From CAZBWW01 sp964496005 (GTDB lineage Bacteria; Patescibacteriota; WWE3; UBA101185; UBA10185), in contig CAZBWW010000013.1 of NCBI GenBank assembly GCA_964496005.1, forward strand, positions 1 through 28,320: DNA of 28,320 nt, in the 5' to 3' direction. The position numbers and the translations under genes were made by a program. Below, in pieces: positions 8,972-17,447 of this stretch. The notes beneath the pieces were generated by a model. The model worked only from the letters and a program-made list of their open reading frames with translations. It was not told the DNA's origin and did not search any database. The first letter of the stretch is position 1. Every line of letters begins with the position of its first letter.

Positions 8972-9196
8972 ATGACCGCATTAGTTGGCGCACAAATTAT
9001 TCAAATAATTATCTCAGTTTTTTTAGTGCTTTTGGTTTTAATTCAGGGTAAAGGTGGTGGTTTGTCCAGTTCTGTAGGTGGTTCCATGACTTCATATAGA
9101 TCACGCAGAGGCGTAGAACGCGTAGTTTTTTTGCTGACAATAATAATGGGAATCGCACTGGTCGTTAATTCCATTGTTATTATTGCACTAAGCTAA
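8972..9196 (+). CDS. secG: Preprotein translocase subunit SecG
   Basis: Small accessory subunit of the SecYEG channel. Its 74 residues carry two membrane helices (about 4-24 and 49-72) around a cytoplasmic loop. The loop has the family hallmark LIQGKGGGLSSSVGG and a basic SYRSRRGVERV stretch just before helix two. It is three bases after the upstream membrane gene and directly abuts murA (stop followed at once by ATG), so translation is probably coupled. No separate ribosome binding site was seen. Confidence 0.92.
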   Translation: MTALVGAQIIQIIISVFLVLLVLIQGKGGGLSSSVGGSMTSYRSRRGVERVVFLLTIIMGIALVVNSIVIIALS

Positions 9197-10525
9197 ATGA
9201 CAAAAATTGAAATTAAGGGCGGTATTCCGCTTTCAGGTACGGTTAAAACTGCAGGAGCAAAAAATTCTATATTAAAACTTATTCATGCCGCAATGTTTAG
9301 TAACGAGGATGTAGTGCTGGAAAATGTACCGAGAATAAAAAATGTTGAAGTAGATCTGGAAATTATTGAGGCACTTGGCGGGACTTATGAATGGTTGGCA
9401 GGCGAAAAACTGAGACTTAACGGCTCAGGTATTTCCTCTTACGAAATTCCGCAGGAGCTTGGTGCAAAGTATCGGACAGCCGCATTACTTGCAGCCCCAT
9501 TAGTTTATAGATTTGGAAAAGCTGTTGTTCCGCTTCCGGGCGGGTGCAAAATTGGGTCAAGGCCAATTAACAGATGGATAGAAACCTGGCAGTTGCTTGG
9601 GTATAACGTAAAAGAAGCCGAAAAATTTGTGTATTTGGAAGCTAAAACTATTTCTGGCGGGAATATAAATTTTAAAGTAAATACACATATGGGCACGGAC
9701 AACGCAATCTTATCTGCATTATGCGGGCGTGATGAAACAATAATAAAAAATGCTGCGCAAGAACCCGAAGTAGATGATTTGATTAAATTTTGTAATTTAC
9801 TGGGTGGAGAAGTTGTGAGGGAAGAGCCCGGTGTTATTAGAGTTACGGGTAAAAATGTGTTTACAGGTGGTACATTTAAAGTAATGCCCGATCGAAACGA
9901 AGTTGTTACTTATGCTGTGGCAGCACTTGTTACCGGCGGTAATATAAACATTCAAGGAGTAAATAAATCGGATTTACTTGCGTTTACTAGTGTATTAACA
10001 AATATGGGCGCCAAGTTTGAGTTTTCAGGTGATGAAATGCGCGTTTGGCATACAAGTGAGTTTTTTAAACCTACTAACATAACTACAGCACCGGCGCCTG
10101 GTTTCATGACCGATTGGCAGCCGCTGATTACACTTCTCCTTACACAAGCTGACGGTGAGAGTTTAGTACACGAGACTGTGTACACTGATAGATTTGGATA
10201 TGTTCGGGAGCTAAACGGTTTGGGGGCAAAAATTAATATTGTTAAACCGTCTGAGGTTGGGTTGGAAATGGCGGTAAGTGAAGATTCATACGATGTAAAA
10301 ACTATGGGTGAGCCAAGTACCGTTGCGCAGATTCACGGGCCGACTAAATTAAGGGCAGGTAGAATGCAAATTCCTGATTTAAGAGCCGGTGCAACACTTG
10401 TATTAGCCGGACTGGCTGCTGAAGGAAAAAGCGAATTGTTTGGGTATGAGCATGTAGATCGCGGCTACGAAAATTTTGTTGGAAAACTAACAGACCTTGG
10501 AGCTCACATTACTATTTTGGATTAA
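9197..10525 (+). CDS. murA: UDP-N-acetylglucosamine 1-carboxyvinyltransferase MurA
   Basis: Cytoplasmic enzyme that transfers enolpyruvate from PEP to UDP-GlcNAc, the first committed step of peptidoglycan synthesis. At 442 residues it is close to the usual ~420. It has K22-N23 (AGAKNS) at the substrate site, and the catalytic loop PGGCKIGSRP carries C117, the residue attacked by fosfomycin. Many divergent MurA proteins have Asp there, so this enzyme should be of the Cys type. A conserved Arg lies in LRAGATLVLAG near the C terminus. The ATG follows the secG stop with no gap. No murB-F follows, which is unusual for a cell-wall cluster. Confidence 0.96.
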   Translation: MTKIEIKGGIPLSGTVKTAGAKNSILKLIHAAMFSNEDVVLENVPRIKNVEVDLEIIEALGGTYEWLAGEKLRLNGSGISSYEIPQELGAKYRTAALLAAPLVYRFGKAVVPLPGGCKIGSRPINRWIETWQLLGYNVKEAEKFVYLEAKTISGGNINFKVNTHMGTDNAILSALCGRDETIIKNAAQEPEVDDLIKFCNLLGGEVVREEPGVIRVTGKNVFTGGTFKVMPDRNEVVTYAVAALVTGGNINIQGVNKSDLLAFTSVLTNMGAKFEFSGDEMRVWHTSEFFKPTNITTAPAPGFMTDWQPLITLLLTQADGESLVHETVYTDRFGYVRELNGLGAKINIVKPSEVGLEMAVSEDSYDVKTMGEPSTVAQIHGPTKLRAGRMQIPDLRAGATLVLAGLAAEGKSELFGYEHVDRGYENFVGKLTDLGAHITILD

Positions 10526-10534
10526 GCGCATTTT

Positions 10535-11833
10535 ATGGACAATACTTCAAACACACTTACTTTTCTGTCAGACTTAGCAACTGTTCCAAATGTGCCGTTT
10601 TTACCTAAACCACGGATTAATTATTTAACCGAGTTATTTTCACGACATAAGATAACGTATACCCAAAACGCATATTCAATAATAGTTGAAAGTAACAGCA
10701 CGCCCGGGGCTTCCAAACTGGTATTTATGACGCATTTGGATCATCCGGGGATAGCATTAAGAACTGCAACACGCGGAAAGTTTTTTGGATCAGCGGGTTT
10801 TGTGACAATCGGTACCGAAAGGCTACATGAATTTTTAAAAGACAAACCGGCTCCACTTGCAATTTTTGATACAGAAGGTAACTTTGCCGGTAAAGGAAAA
10901 TTAGTTGGTGTAAGTACTGATGCCAGACAAGATGTGCAAATCGAAACCAGCGTTGAGGTAAAACCAAATTATATGGCTCAATGGGAAATGCCGTGGTATG
11001 AAGAAAAAGCTGATCATGTATATGTATATAGCGCGGACAACGACGTGCCTACTGCGGCAATGTTATCGCTCATACTAAATCCGCAGCATAGTAGTGATTG
11101 GCATATTGTATATGTGTTTAATTTTTTTGAGGAAGCACACCAGATTAGTTCGTATCAATTGGCAAAACAAAATATGCTTGGACTTACTGCCAAAGATTTT
11201 GTTGTAAATCTGGAGTGTAAAGAAATTTTTATAGGTGAGCGGGAGATTGTTAACGGGGTTGTGCTTCAGCTTGGAGAGTCCGGATGTGTTTATGGGTATA
11301 AATTTACAGAACCCAATCTAGCAGAGCTTGCGTTTGAGACAATTGCGGCAGAGCAAAAAATAAAGTTAATAACCGGAATTACAAAAGGGTCATGCGATGC
11401 GCGGTCTTTTTCTAACTTTAAATTAACGCCAAATATTGTGACTCTCGCTGTGCCTAACAAGTTTAAACACAATACCGGTGAAAATAATGAAATAGTGCAG
11501 GAAAAAATTGCCAAACAAGATATTACAGATCTCGAGCAGTTAATGCGGGCAATTGTGCACACAAAACCTGGTGAGGTAAGTAAAAACGGCACAGACAAAA
11601 AAGGGCAGGCATTTGAATATAAGCGCGCTGCTGAAACACCTTCAAATAGTACCAATAAAACACTCATGAAACACAAAAAAGTACTGAATAATCGCTTGGC
11701 ACTTGCATATAAAAGGGTTATTAAAGAACAGAAGCCGTATCCGGACAATTTTCGTAGCACCATACTGGATGGAATTTATAAGGCACTATCTTATGCCAGG
11801 TACATATTTGATATACTTACACTAAATGCATGA
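10535..11833 (+). CDS. M42-like zinc metallopeptidase homologue with C-terminal extension
   Basis: 432 residues. The first ~320 follow the M42/M20-M28 co-catalytic zinc aminopeptidase plan: THLDHPG (H67, D69), SADND with the expected bridging Asp (D168 or D170), FFEEAH with the catalytic acid pair (E199-E200), NLECKE (E227), GSCDAR (D288) and a final His in VPNKFKHN (H312). M42 enzymes usually have HxDE, and here the Glu is His. About 90 C-terminal residues, Lys-rich and helical-looking, extend beyond the peptidase core and are not recognised. The gene sits between murA and mraY, nine bases after murA and overlapping mraY by eight, so it belongs to the same transcript. Catalytic activity is likely but not certain. 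A role in wall or peptide turnover is inferred from position only. Confidence 0.78.
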   Translation: MDNTSNTLTFLSDLATVPNVPFLPKPRINYLTELFSRHKITYTQNAYSIIVESNSTPGASKLVFMTHLDHPGIALRTATRGKFFGSAGFVTIGTERLHEFLKDKPAPLAIFDTEGNFAGKGKLVGVSTDARQDVQIETSVEVKPNYMAQWEMPWYEEKADHVYVYSADNDVPTAAMLSLILNPQHSSDWHIVYVFNFFEEAHQISSYQLAKQNMLGLTAKDFVVNLECKEIFIGEREIVNGVVLQLGESGCVYGYKFTEPNLAELAFETIAAEQKIKLITGITKGSCDARSFSNFKLTPNIVTLAVPNKFKHNTGENNEIVQEKIAKQDITDLEQLMRAIVHTKPGEVSKNGTDKKGQAFEYKRAAETPSNSTNKTLMKHKKVLNNRLALAYKRVIKEQKPYPDNFRSTILDGIYKALSYARYIFDILTLNA

Positions 11834-12902
11834 ACAACTACTTTTACTTTTAGTCACAGCTCTTATCACGTTTTGTATTTATCCAATTTGGATTAGTTTT
11901 GTATATAAATACCAAATGGGTGAGGAGATTCGCGGAGACGGACCACAGACTCATGCAAAAAAGCAAGGAACGCCGACAATGGGTGGGTTAGTGTTTATTT
12001 TAACTGTAGCGATAGTAACCCTTATTTTTAACCGCTCCAGAACCCAAACGCTTTTTCCGATTTTTGTTGCGTCGTTGGCAGGGCTATTTGGGCTGCTCGA
12101 AGATTTTTTAAAAGTGTACAGCAGGTCTGCTTTACCTCGAGTGTTTGAGTTAACCGGTAGGGGTGGTACTGCTTCGCGTACAGGAATTGTAAAAATTATT
12201 ATGTGGCCGTGGGACAAATTTAGACGGGTTGCGGACACTTTCGGCAGTTCACCGGGAACGGGGCTGAGCTCTTCCCTGAAACTTTTTTTGCAGGTTTTTC
12301 TTGCAGGGTTTGTGGCGTACTGGGTATATGTAAAATTGGGATGGGATTATATTTGGCTGCCTTTAATCGGGGATGTACATATCGGAGTCGGATATCCTAT
12401 TTTTATCTTTTTTCTGTTTTTAGTAGTATTAAACTTTGTTGCCTTCACTGACGGTATTGACGGGTTAGCCGGCGGTTTGAGCGCCATTGCCTTTACCGCG
12501 TTTTGGGTAATAGCAGTAATTTTGTTTTACAATTCTTTAGGGGCGTTGGCAGCGACGTTTGTTGGTGCAATTATTCCATTTTTATACTTCAATATTCATC
12601 CGGCGAGAATTTTTATGGGTGATGTAGGTTCACATGTGCTGGGCGCTTCACTTGTTGTTTTTGCGATTGTGCTCCACAGGGAAGTGGCTATGCTCATTAT
12701 CTTAGCAGTTTTCCTAATCGATGGTTTATCTAGCCCATTACAGCAACTTTCCGTAAAGCTGACAAAAAAGAGGTTATTTAGAATGGCGCCCCTGCATCAT
12801 CATTTTGAGCTGTTAGGTTGGCCAGAATCTAAAGTAACCGAACGGTTTTGGCTTTTTGGAGTTATGTGTGCATTTGTTGGTGTTTTTGTCGCACTTTTAT
12901 AA
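11826..12902 (+). CDS. mraY: Phospho-N-acetylmuramoyl-pentapeptide transferase MraY
   Basis: Integral membrane enzyme that transfers phospho-MurNAc-pentapeptide to undecaprenyl phosphate, giving lipid I. 358 residues, about ten helices. Diagnostic motifs: KKQGTPTMGG (45-54), AFTDGIDGLAGG (207-217, D209), FMGDVGS (263-269, D266) and APLHHHFELLGWPESKV (HHH 324-326). Two oddities. The usual DD of the first acidic motif reads E92-D93 (LLEDFLKV). The cytoplasmic loop after it is about 40 residues longer than usual (about 99-148, with GRGGTASRTG and PWDKFRR). The start overlaps the upstream stop by eight bases, so translation is coupled. Other family members such as WecA are unlikely given the HHH loop. 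Confidence 0.93.
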   Translation: MHEQLLLLLVTALITFCIYPIWISFVYKYQMGEEIRGDGPQTHAKKQGTPTMGGLVFILTVAIVTLIFNRSRTQTLFPIFVASLAGLFGLLEDFLKVYSRSALPRVFELTGRGGTASRTGIVKIIMWPWDKFRRVADTFGSSPGTGLSSSLKLFLQVFLAGFVAYWVYVKLGWDYIWLPLIGDVHIGVGYPIFIFFLFLVVLNFVAFTDGIDGLAGGLSAIAFTAFWVIAVILFYNSLGALAATFVGAIIPFLYFNIHPARIFMGDVGSHVLGASLVVFAIVLHREVAMLIILAVFLIDGLSSPLQQLSVKLTKKRLFRMAPLHHHFELLGWPESKVTERFWLFGVMCAFVGVFVALL

Positions 12903-12912
12903 AGGTGCCATT

Positions 12913-12960
12913 CTTAAGAGTTAATTAGCAACTTAAGAGTTAGGTAGTAAACTTAGTAAG
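12913..12960 (+). repeat. Short tandem direct repeats upstream of ftsW
   Basis: CTTAAGAGTTA occurs at 12913-12923 and again at 12932-12942, 19 bases apart. A degenerate third copy starts at 12952 (CTTAGTAAG). They fill the 81-base gap between mraY and ftsW and could be an operator array on one DNA face pair (19-20 base phasing). No known binding protein is assigned. Confidence 0.5.
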
Positions 12961-12983
12961 ATAAGTTCCATAATTACAACTAT

Positions 12984-14162
12984 ATGAAGAGAACCGCAAA
13001 CCGAAAAAAATATGCAGGGCAAAAAAAAGTGGACAAGGGACTCCTTTCGTTAATTGCAGCCTTTTTACTTTTTGGGTTAATTATTATTTACGATGTTACA
13101 GTTGTGCTTTCTCAAGGGCTATATGGAAATGCTTATGGTTTTGCGGTATTGCAGCTGGCGTGGATTTTAGTCGGGTTAGCGGGTTTTTTTGTGTTTTTGA
13201 AACTTGACCTGGAAGTCATTAAAAAATTATCTGTAGTATTGTTTGGCATTACTTTATTTTTTTTGATTGTTTTGGCGTTTTTTGGTGTTCTTCCGTGTGA
13301 TGTTGATTTTATATTCGCTCCATGTGTAAACGGTGCAAATAGATGGATTTATTTTAATCCACCGCCTTTGCCTAGCCTTCCTATTTTGGGTGTTTTGGGC
13401 TTTCAGGCTAGCGAGCTTGCTAAATTCTCACTAATCTTATTTTTATCCGCGAGTCTGGAAAAAGCGATAAAAGAAAAAAGAAACGCATTTGTGGTTTTTG
13501 CCGGAATTACGGGATTAACCGCGGTACTAATATTATTACAGCCAAACCTGTCTACTGCCGCGCTTGTCTTTGCGATAGGTACTGTTATTTATTTTGCTTC
13601 CGGTGCAAGTTTAAAACCAATTTTGATTTCTTTTCCAATAATCGGTGTTATCGGACTAACTGCCATGCTTACATTTTCTCATACACGTGAAAGATTGATG
13701 ACCTTTTTTGCATTCGGCGGCGGTAGTACTGATTTATCAACAGGCTATCATATCAAACAAATTTTAATCGCACTTGGGTCGGGTGGTTTTTTTGGGTTAG
13801 GCTTTGGGCAATCACGGCAAAAATTTCAATATTTACCGGAAGTCTTTTCGGATTCTATCTTTGCGGTAATAGGAGAAGAATTAGGTTTTGTTGGCACTAC
13901 TTTTTTAGTTCTATTATTTGTCGCGTTAATTTATAAAGGATATATTATTGCAAAAAATACCGACGGTTTATTTGAGAAAATGGCGGCAGTTGGAGTGACC
14001 ACCTGGATCGCATTACAGTTTTTCGTAAATGTCGGTGCGATGACCAAAATAATTCCGCTTACAGGTATCCCGTTGCCATTGATTTCATATGGCGGCTCGT
14101 CCCTCGTCTTCATGCTTATGGGACTTGGTGTTCTAGCTAATGTGTCTAAAACACGACAGTAA
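12984..14162 (+). CDS. ftsW: SEDS-family peptidoglycan glycosyltransferase FtsW
   Basis: Multipass lipid II polymerase of the divisome, working with a class B PBP. 392 residues, basic N terminus, about ten helices. SEDS motifs: GANRWIYF (117-124), FQASELAKF (140-148), YHIKQILIALGSGGFFGLGFG and YLPEVFSDSIFAVIGEELG, with D290 in the extracellular loop position held by the conserved catalytic Asp. The C-terminal GIPLPLISYGGSS is intact. In the usual QPDxGT motif the Asp is Asn (QPNLST, N188). RodA is the alternative; location with murG-ftsQAZ favours FtsW. A CATAAT at 12969-12974, nine bases before the ATG, may be its own promoter. It ends 16 bases before murG. Confidence 0.9.
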   Translation: MKRTANRKKYAGQKKVDKGLLSLIAAFLLFGLIIIYDVTVVLSQGLYGNAYGFAVLQLAWILVGLAGFFVFLKLDLEVIKKLSVVLFGITLFFLIVLAFFGVLPCDVDFIFAPCVNGANRWIYFNPPPLPSLPILGVLGFQASELAKFSLILFLSASLEKAIKEKRNAFVVFAGITGLTAVLILLQPNLSTAALVFAIGTVIYFASGASLKPILISFPIIGVIGLTAMLTFSHTRERLMTFFAFGGGSTDLSTGYHIKQILIALGSGGFFGLGFGQSRQKFQYLPEVFSDSIFAVIGEELGFVGTTFLVLLFVALIYKGYIIAKNTDGLFEKMAAVGVTTWIALQFFVNVGAMTKIIPLTGIPLPLISYGGSSLVFMLMGLGVLANVSKTRQ

Positions 14163-14163
14163 G

Positions 14164-14172
14164 TGCTAAAAT
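14164..14172 (+). promoter_or_regulatory. Extended -10 promoter of murG, leaderless arrangement
   Basis: TGC-TAAAAT (TGN extended -10) is followed by six bases and then the murG ATG at 14179. It lies in the 16-base ftsW-murG gap and suggests an internal promoter in the cluster, with a transcript starting at the ATG. Confidence 0.5.
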
Positions 14173-14178
14173 CTACTC

Positions 14179-15282
14179 ATGAAACTTGTAATAACAGGTG
14201 GACATCATAGCTCAGCACTGCCAGTTATCAAAAAACTTAAACTTAAGTATCCGCAGCTGGAAATTGACTGGTTAGGGCATAAGCATTCTGCCAAGGGTGA
14301 CAAAACGCCTACACTTGAATTTCAGGAAATTACAGGTATGGGTATCCCGTTTCACAATCTGTACGCGGGTAAGTTGTATCGTACATATAATCCGGTGAGA
14401 TTGGCTAAAGTACCTTTTGGAGTTTTGCATGCTTTATATTTACTAATTAAATTACGGCCGACGGTAATTTTATCTTTTGGTGGTTATTTAGCTGCACCTA
14501 CGGTTATTGCTGGATACATATTAAGGATCCCATCACTTACACATGAGCAAACAGTGGTAGCGGGCTATGCAAATAAAATAATAGCTAAATTTGCACGCAA
14601 AATTATGATTTCCTGGCCTCAATCTGCTAAGCATTTTCCACAAGAAAAGGTAGTTTTTACCGGAATTCCCTTACGACCGGAAATTATGACGGCTACCTCG
14701 GATTTACTCGAATTAACTCCGGATCTACCCACCTTATATATCACTACGGGTAAAACCGGAGCGCATAAAATTAATTTGGCTGTTGAAAACAGTCTCGATC
14801 AGCTACTAGGTATATGTAACATAATTCACCAGTGCGGATCGCATTCACAGTATAAGGACTTTGAGACATTGACACAGCAATGCAAAAATATCACACCTAA
14901 ACCTGCTGGCAAATACGTTTTAAAAAAATTTATTTTTGAAACTGAAATAGGTGAAGTGTTTCATAAAGCTGATGTATTGCTTACACGGGCTGGTGCGCAC
15001 ATAACCGCGGAAGTACTTGCTTTAGAAAAACCGGCAATTTTGGTGCCGATTCCGTGGGTGTCGCATAACGAACAGTATGAGAACGCAAAAATTGTAGAGT
15101 CAGCTGGACTCGGTGTCATATTAGAAGAAAAGGATCTAACCCCGCGAACGCTTTATAATACTGTGAAGCAAGTCCTTGTTACCAGGAATCAGTTTAAAAT
15201 TACAAGCGCTGAGACAAAAATGCTTGTAAGGTCAGATGCAGTTGATTTAATAGTTGAGCAGGTTTCCCAGTTTTTAAAATAA
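14179..15282 (+). CDS. murG: UDP-GlcNAc:lipid I GlcNAc transferase MurG (divergent)
   Basis: Membrane-associated GT-B glycosyltransferase that turns lipid I into lipid II. 367 residues. The N-terminal glycine-rich loop reads ITGGHHSSALPV, where canonical MurG has GGTGGH. Further family signatures are SFGGYLAAPTVIAG (about 94-107), THEQTVVAGYANK (about 116-128), FTGIPLRPE and the donor-binding TRAGAHITAEVLALEKPAILVPIPW followed by HNEQYENA. Position between ftsW and ftsQ supports MurG over other GT28 enzymes. Its ATG is directly served by a leaderless-type promoter, so it may be expressed separately from ftsW. Confidence 0.9.
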   Translation: MKLVITGGHHSSALPVIKKLKLKYPQLEIDWLGHKHSAKGDKTPTLEFQEITGMGIPFHNLYAGKLYRTYNPVRLAKVPFGVLHALYLLIKLRPTVILSFGGYLAAPTVIAGYILRIPSLTHEQTVVAGYANKIIAKFARKIMISWPQSAKHFPQEKVVFTGIPLRPEIMTATSDLLELTPDLPTLYITTGKTGAHKINLAVENSLDQLLGICNIIHQCGSHSQYKDFETLTQQCKNITPKPAGKYVLKKFIFETEIGEVFHKADVLLTRAGAHITAEVLALEKPAILVPIPWVSHNEQYENAKIVESAGLGVILEEKDLTPRTLYNTVKQVLVTRNQFKITSAETKMLVRSDAVDLIVEQVSQFLK

Positions 15283-15309
15283 AAATTACCAAAAAAGTCT
15301 ATTTTCAAA

Positions 15310-16116
15310 ATGATTAGAACTACACAGATCTATCAAGAAAAAAAAGCCCCAAAAAGAAGAAAAATTCCCCATGGGGTAGATAAAAAAAGGATTTTTTGGC
15401 GGAAATTTGGCAAAGTGGTTAAAGCATTAATTATCAGTCTTTCAATATGCGGTTTTGTTTTGGCATTTTATGAAATTGTTCTGAATTCGGGTACATTCAG
15501 GGTGTCAAAAATTGAGATATCGGGTACTAATACTTTTGTGAACGAAACTGATTTGGAAAATCTTGTGCATGGGAAGGTGAGTGGAAAACATATTGCCTCA
15601 CTTAATACAGAAATTGTCCAAAATTTGCTTAAAGATAACTTTCTTGGTGCAAAAAATATAACTGTGACAAAAAAACTGCCTAATACTGTTGTTGTTACTG
15701 TTCAGGAACGAGTACCGCTTGCTGTTGTGAAGAGTGAGAAAGGCAACGATTACTTTATGGTTGATGAAGATGGGTACGTGTTGGGGTTAGTAAATGCGGA
15801 AACTACAAACCTGCCGAAAATTGCGTATGAGGGTGAGCTATATGTTGGGTATTTTATTGACAAAGATCTAATTCCTCTTTATCTTGGATTGTTGACCAAC
15901 CTGGATTCCGAAAAAATTCCAGCAAGTTCGGTCAGTGTAAGCGATAGGTACGTGAGTTTTTATATTGCTGGACCGACTCAGGTATTTGTAGGTAAAGATA
16001 AAGATATTATGAGCTCAATAAAACTACTTGCGGAATTGGTGAAACAACTTGGTTTAGAAGGAAAAGACGTCAGGAAAATTGATTTGCGGTATGATAAAGT
16101 AATAGTACAATATTAA
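15310..16116 (+). CDS. ftsQ: Cell division protein FtsQ/DivIB
   Basis: Bitopic divisome protein. 268 residues: a Lys/Arg-rich cytoplasmic N terminus (1-36), one membrane helix (about 37-56), then a POTRA domain (about 63-133) starting FRVSKIEISGTNTF, with the typical PNTVVVTVQERVPLAVV ending. The FtsQ beta domain follows to the C terminus. It is placed between murG and ftsA, as in classical dcw clusters. It begins 27 bases after murG; no clear Shine-Dalgarno was seen. It ends 11 bases before ftsA. Confidence 0.9.
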   Translation: MIRTTQIYQEKKAPKRRKIPHGVDKKRIFWRKFGKVVKALIISLSICGFVLAFYEIVLNSGTFRVSKIEISGTNTFVNETDLENLVHGKVSGKHIASLNTEIVQNLLKDNFLGAKNITVTKKLPNTVVVTVQERVPLAVVKSEKGNDYFMVDEDGYVLGLVNAETTNLPKIAYEGELYVGYFIDKDLIPLYLGLLTNLDSEKIPASSVSVSDRYVSFYIAGPTQVFVGKDKDIMSSIKLLAELVKQLGLEGKDVRKIDLRYDKVIVQY

Positions 16117-16127
16117 ATATTGTCTTT

Positions 16128-17381
16128 ATGCCCAGGGAAAAAATTATTACAGGTATAGATATCGGCTCCACGAAAATCAGCACCATAATTGTTGCGCTAA
16201 ATGAGAGTAAAATTTCAGTAATTGGGGTGTCAGGCGCTGTTCCATCAAAAGGAGTAAATAAAGGATATATTGTTGATATAGACGATACAGTAGAGTCCAT
16301 TTCTAAAAGTTTGGAACGCGCAGAAAGAATGGCGGGCGTGTCAGTATCTTCGGCATTTGTAACAGTCAGCGGAAGTCACATAAAAACTCAAAATTCTCAC
16401 GGTGTTGTTGCAGTTTCCGGACCTAACTCCGAAATCACACAAGAAGATGTATACCGGGTAACCGAAGCTGCACAGGCCATAAGTTTACCTTCTACCGAAG
16501 AGCTAATTCATGTTATTCCGCGGGACTTTGTGGTTGATTCCCAAGACGGTGTGCGAGATCCGGTAGGAATGAGCGGTATTCGGATGGAAGTGGATACAAA
16601 CATAATCTATGGGTCATCAACCTCGATGCGTAATTTGGCAAAGTGTGTACAGCAGGTGGGGGTTGAGGTACAAGACATGGTGTATACAGGCTTAGCATCT
16701 TCGGAGGCGGTATTGACTGATACCGAACGAGAATTAGGTACATTACTAATTGATATCGGTGGTGGAACTACTGCCATTATTGCGTACACAGATGGTAGTC
16801 CATGTTATTCTGCGGTTTTACCTATTGGTGCGAGGCATGTGACACACGATTTAGCCATTGGTTTGCGTACACGGTTGGACGAGGCAGAAAGAATCAAACT
16901 TAAGCTAAGCGAAGGAAAAAATACCTTTATGTCGATCGATCATGGCAGAGACGACGACTTTTTAGACGTGTCGGAATTTGGACTCGAAGAAGAACGGCTC
17001 CCCAAAAAATTTTTATATGAAGTAATTGATGCAAGATTAAACGAAATCTTTAAATTAGTATCATTGGAAGTTGAAAAAGCAGGGCTTACAGGAAAGCTTC
17101 CTGCAGGTGCAGTTATTACCGGTGGTGGGGCTCTTACCGCTGGTGTGGAGCGTGTTGCGAAACGGTCACTGAAAACCCCGGTTAGAGTCGGAGCTCCACA
17201 AGGCGTTACCGGGTTAATTGACGAAATTCAAGGCCCTGCGTTTTCGGCATCAATTGGCGCTGTTTTGTATGGCTATAAAGCTATTAGAAGCGGTAACGAC
17301 TTGTCATTTGATGCCGGCAAGGGTAATATAGTAGGTGCTTTTAAGAATATATTTAAAAAAATAAGATCATTCCTGCCCTAA
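16128..17381 (+). CDS. ftsA: Cell division protein FtsA
   Basis: Actin-like ATPase that tethers FtsZ filaments to the membrane. 417 residues: phosphate-1 loop GIDIGSTKIS (9-18), the FtsA-specific 1C domain region around 80-160, phosphate-2 LLIDIGGGTTAII (about 206-218) and adenosine motif ITGGGALTAG (about 328-338). The C terminus GAFKNIFKKIRSFLP is a short amphipathic basic/hydrophobic helix matching the family membrane-targeting sequence. It starts 11 bases after ftsQ and is followed by a 66-base gap with a hairpin before ftsZ. Confidence 0.96.
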   Translation: MPREKIITGIDIGSTKISTIIVALNESKISVIGVSGAVPSKGVNKGYIVDIDDTVESISKSLERAERMAGVSVSSAFVTVSGSHIKTQNSHGVVAVSGPNSEITQEDVYRVTEAAQAISLPSTEELIHVIPRDFVVDSQDGVRDPVGMSGIRMEVDTNIIYGSSTSMRNLAKCVQQVGVEVQDMVYTGLASSEAVLTDTERELGTLLIDIGGGTTAIIAYTDGSPCYSAVLPIGARHVTHDLAIGLRTRLDEAERIKLKLSEGKNTFMSIDHGRDDDFLDVSEFGLEEERLPKKFLYEVIDARLNEIFKLVSLEVEKAGLTGKLPAGAVITGGGALTAGVERVAKRSLKTPVRVGAPQGVTGLIDEIQGPAFSASIGAVLYGYKAIRSGNDLSFDAGKGNIVGAFKNIFKKIRSFLP

Positions 17382-17401
17382 TGTTAGTTTGTAATTTTTT
17401 G

Positions 17402-17431
17402 AAATGTACTTTCGTTGGTGATAGTACATTT
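17402..17431 (+). promoter_or_regulatory. Perfect 9-bp inverted repeat between ftsA and ftsZ
   Basis: AAATGTACT (17402-17410) and AGTACATTT (17423-17431) are perfect inverted repeats around a 12-base loop. Only a few T follow and the stem is AT-rich, so an operator or a partial attenuator fits better than a strong terminator. It sits 16 bases before the ftsZ ATG. Confidence 0.5.
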
Positions 17432-17447
17432 TTATGTGTGGTGAGCA

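Noticed and set aside
17402..17436. Intrinsic terminator between ftsA and ftsZ
   Set aside because: AT-rich stem, 12-base loop and short T run make it weak, and ftsA-ftsZ are normally co-expressed; kept only as a regulatory inverted repeat.
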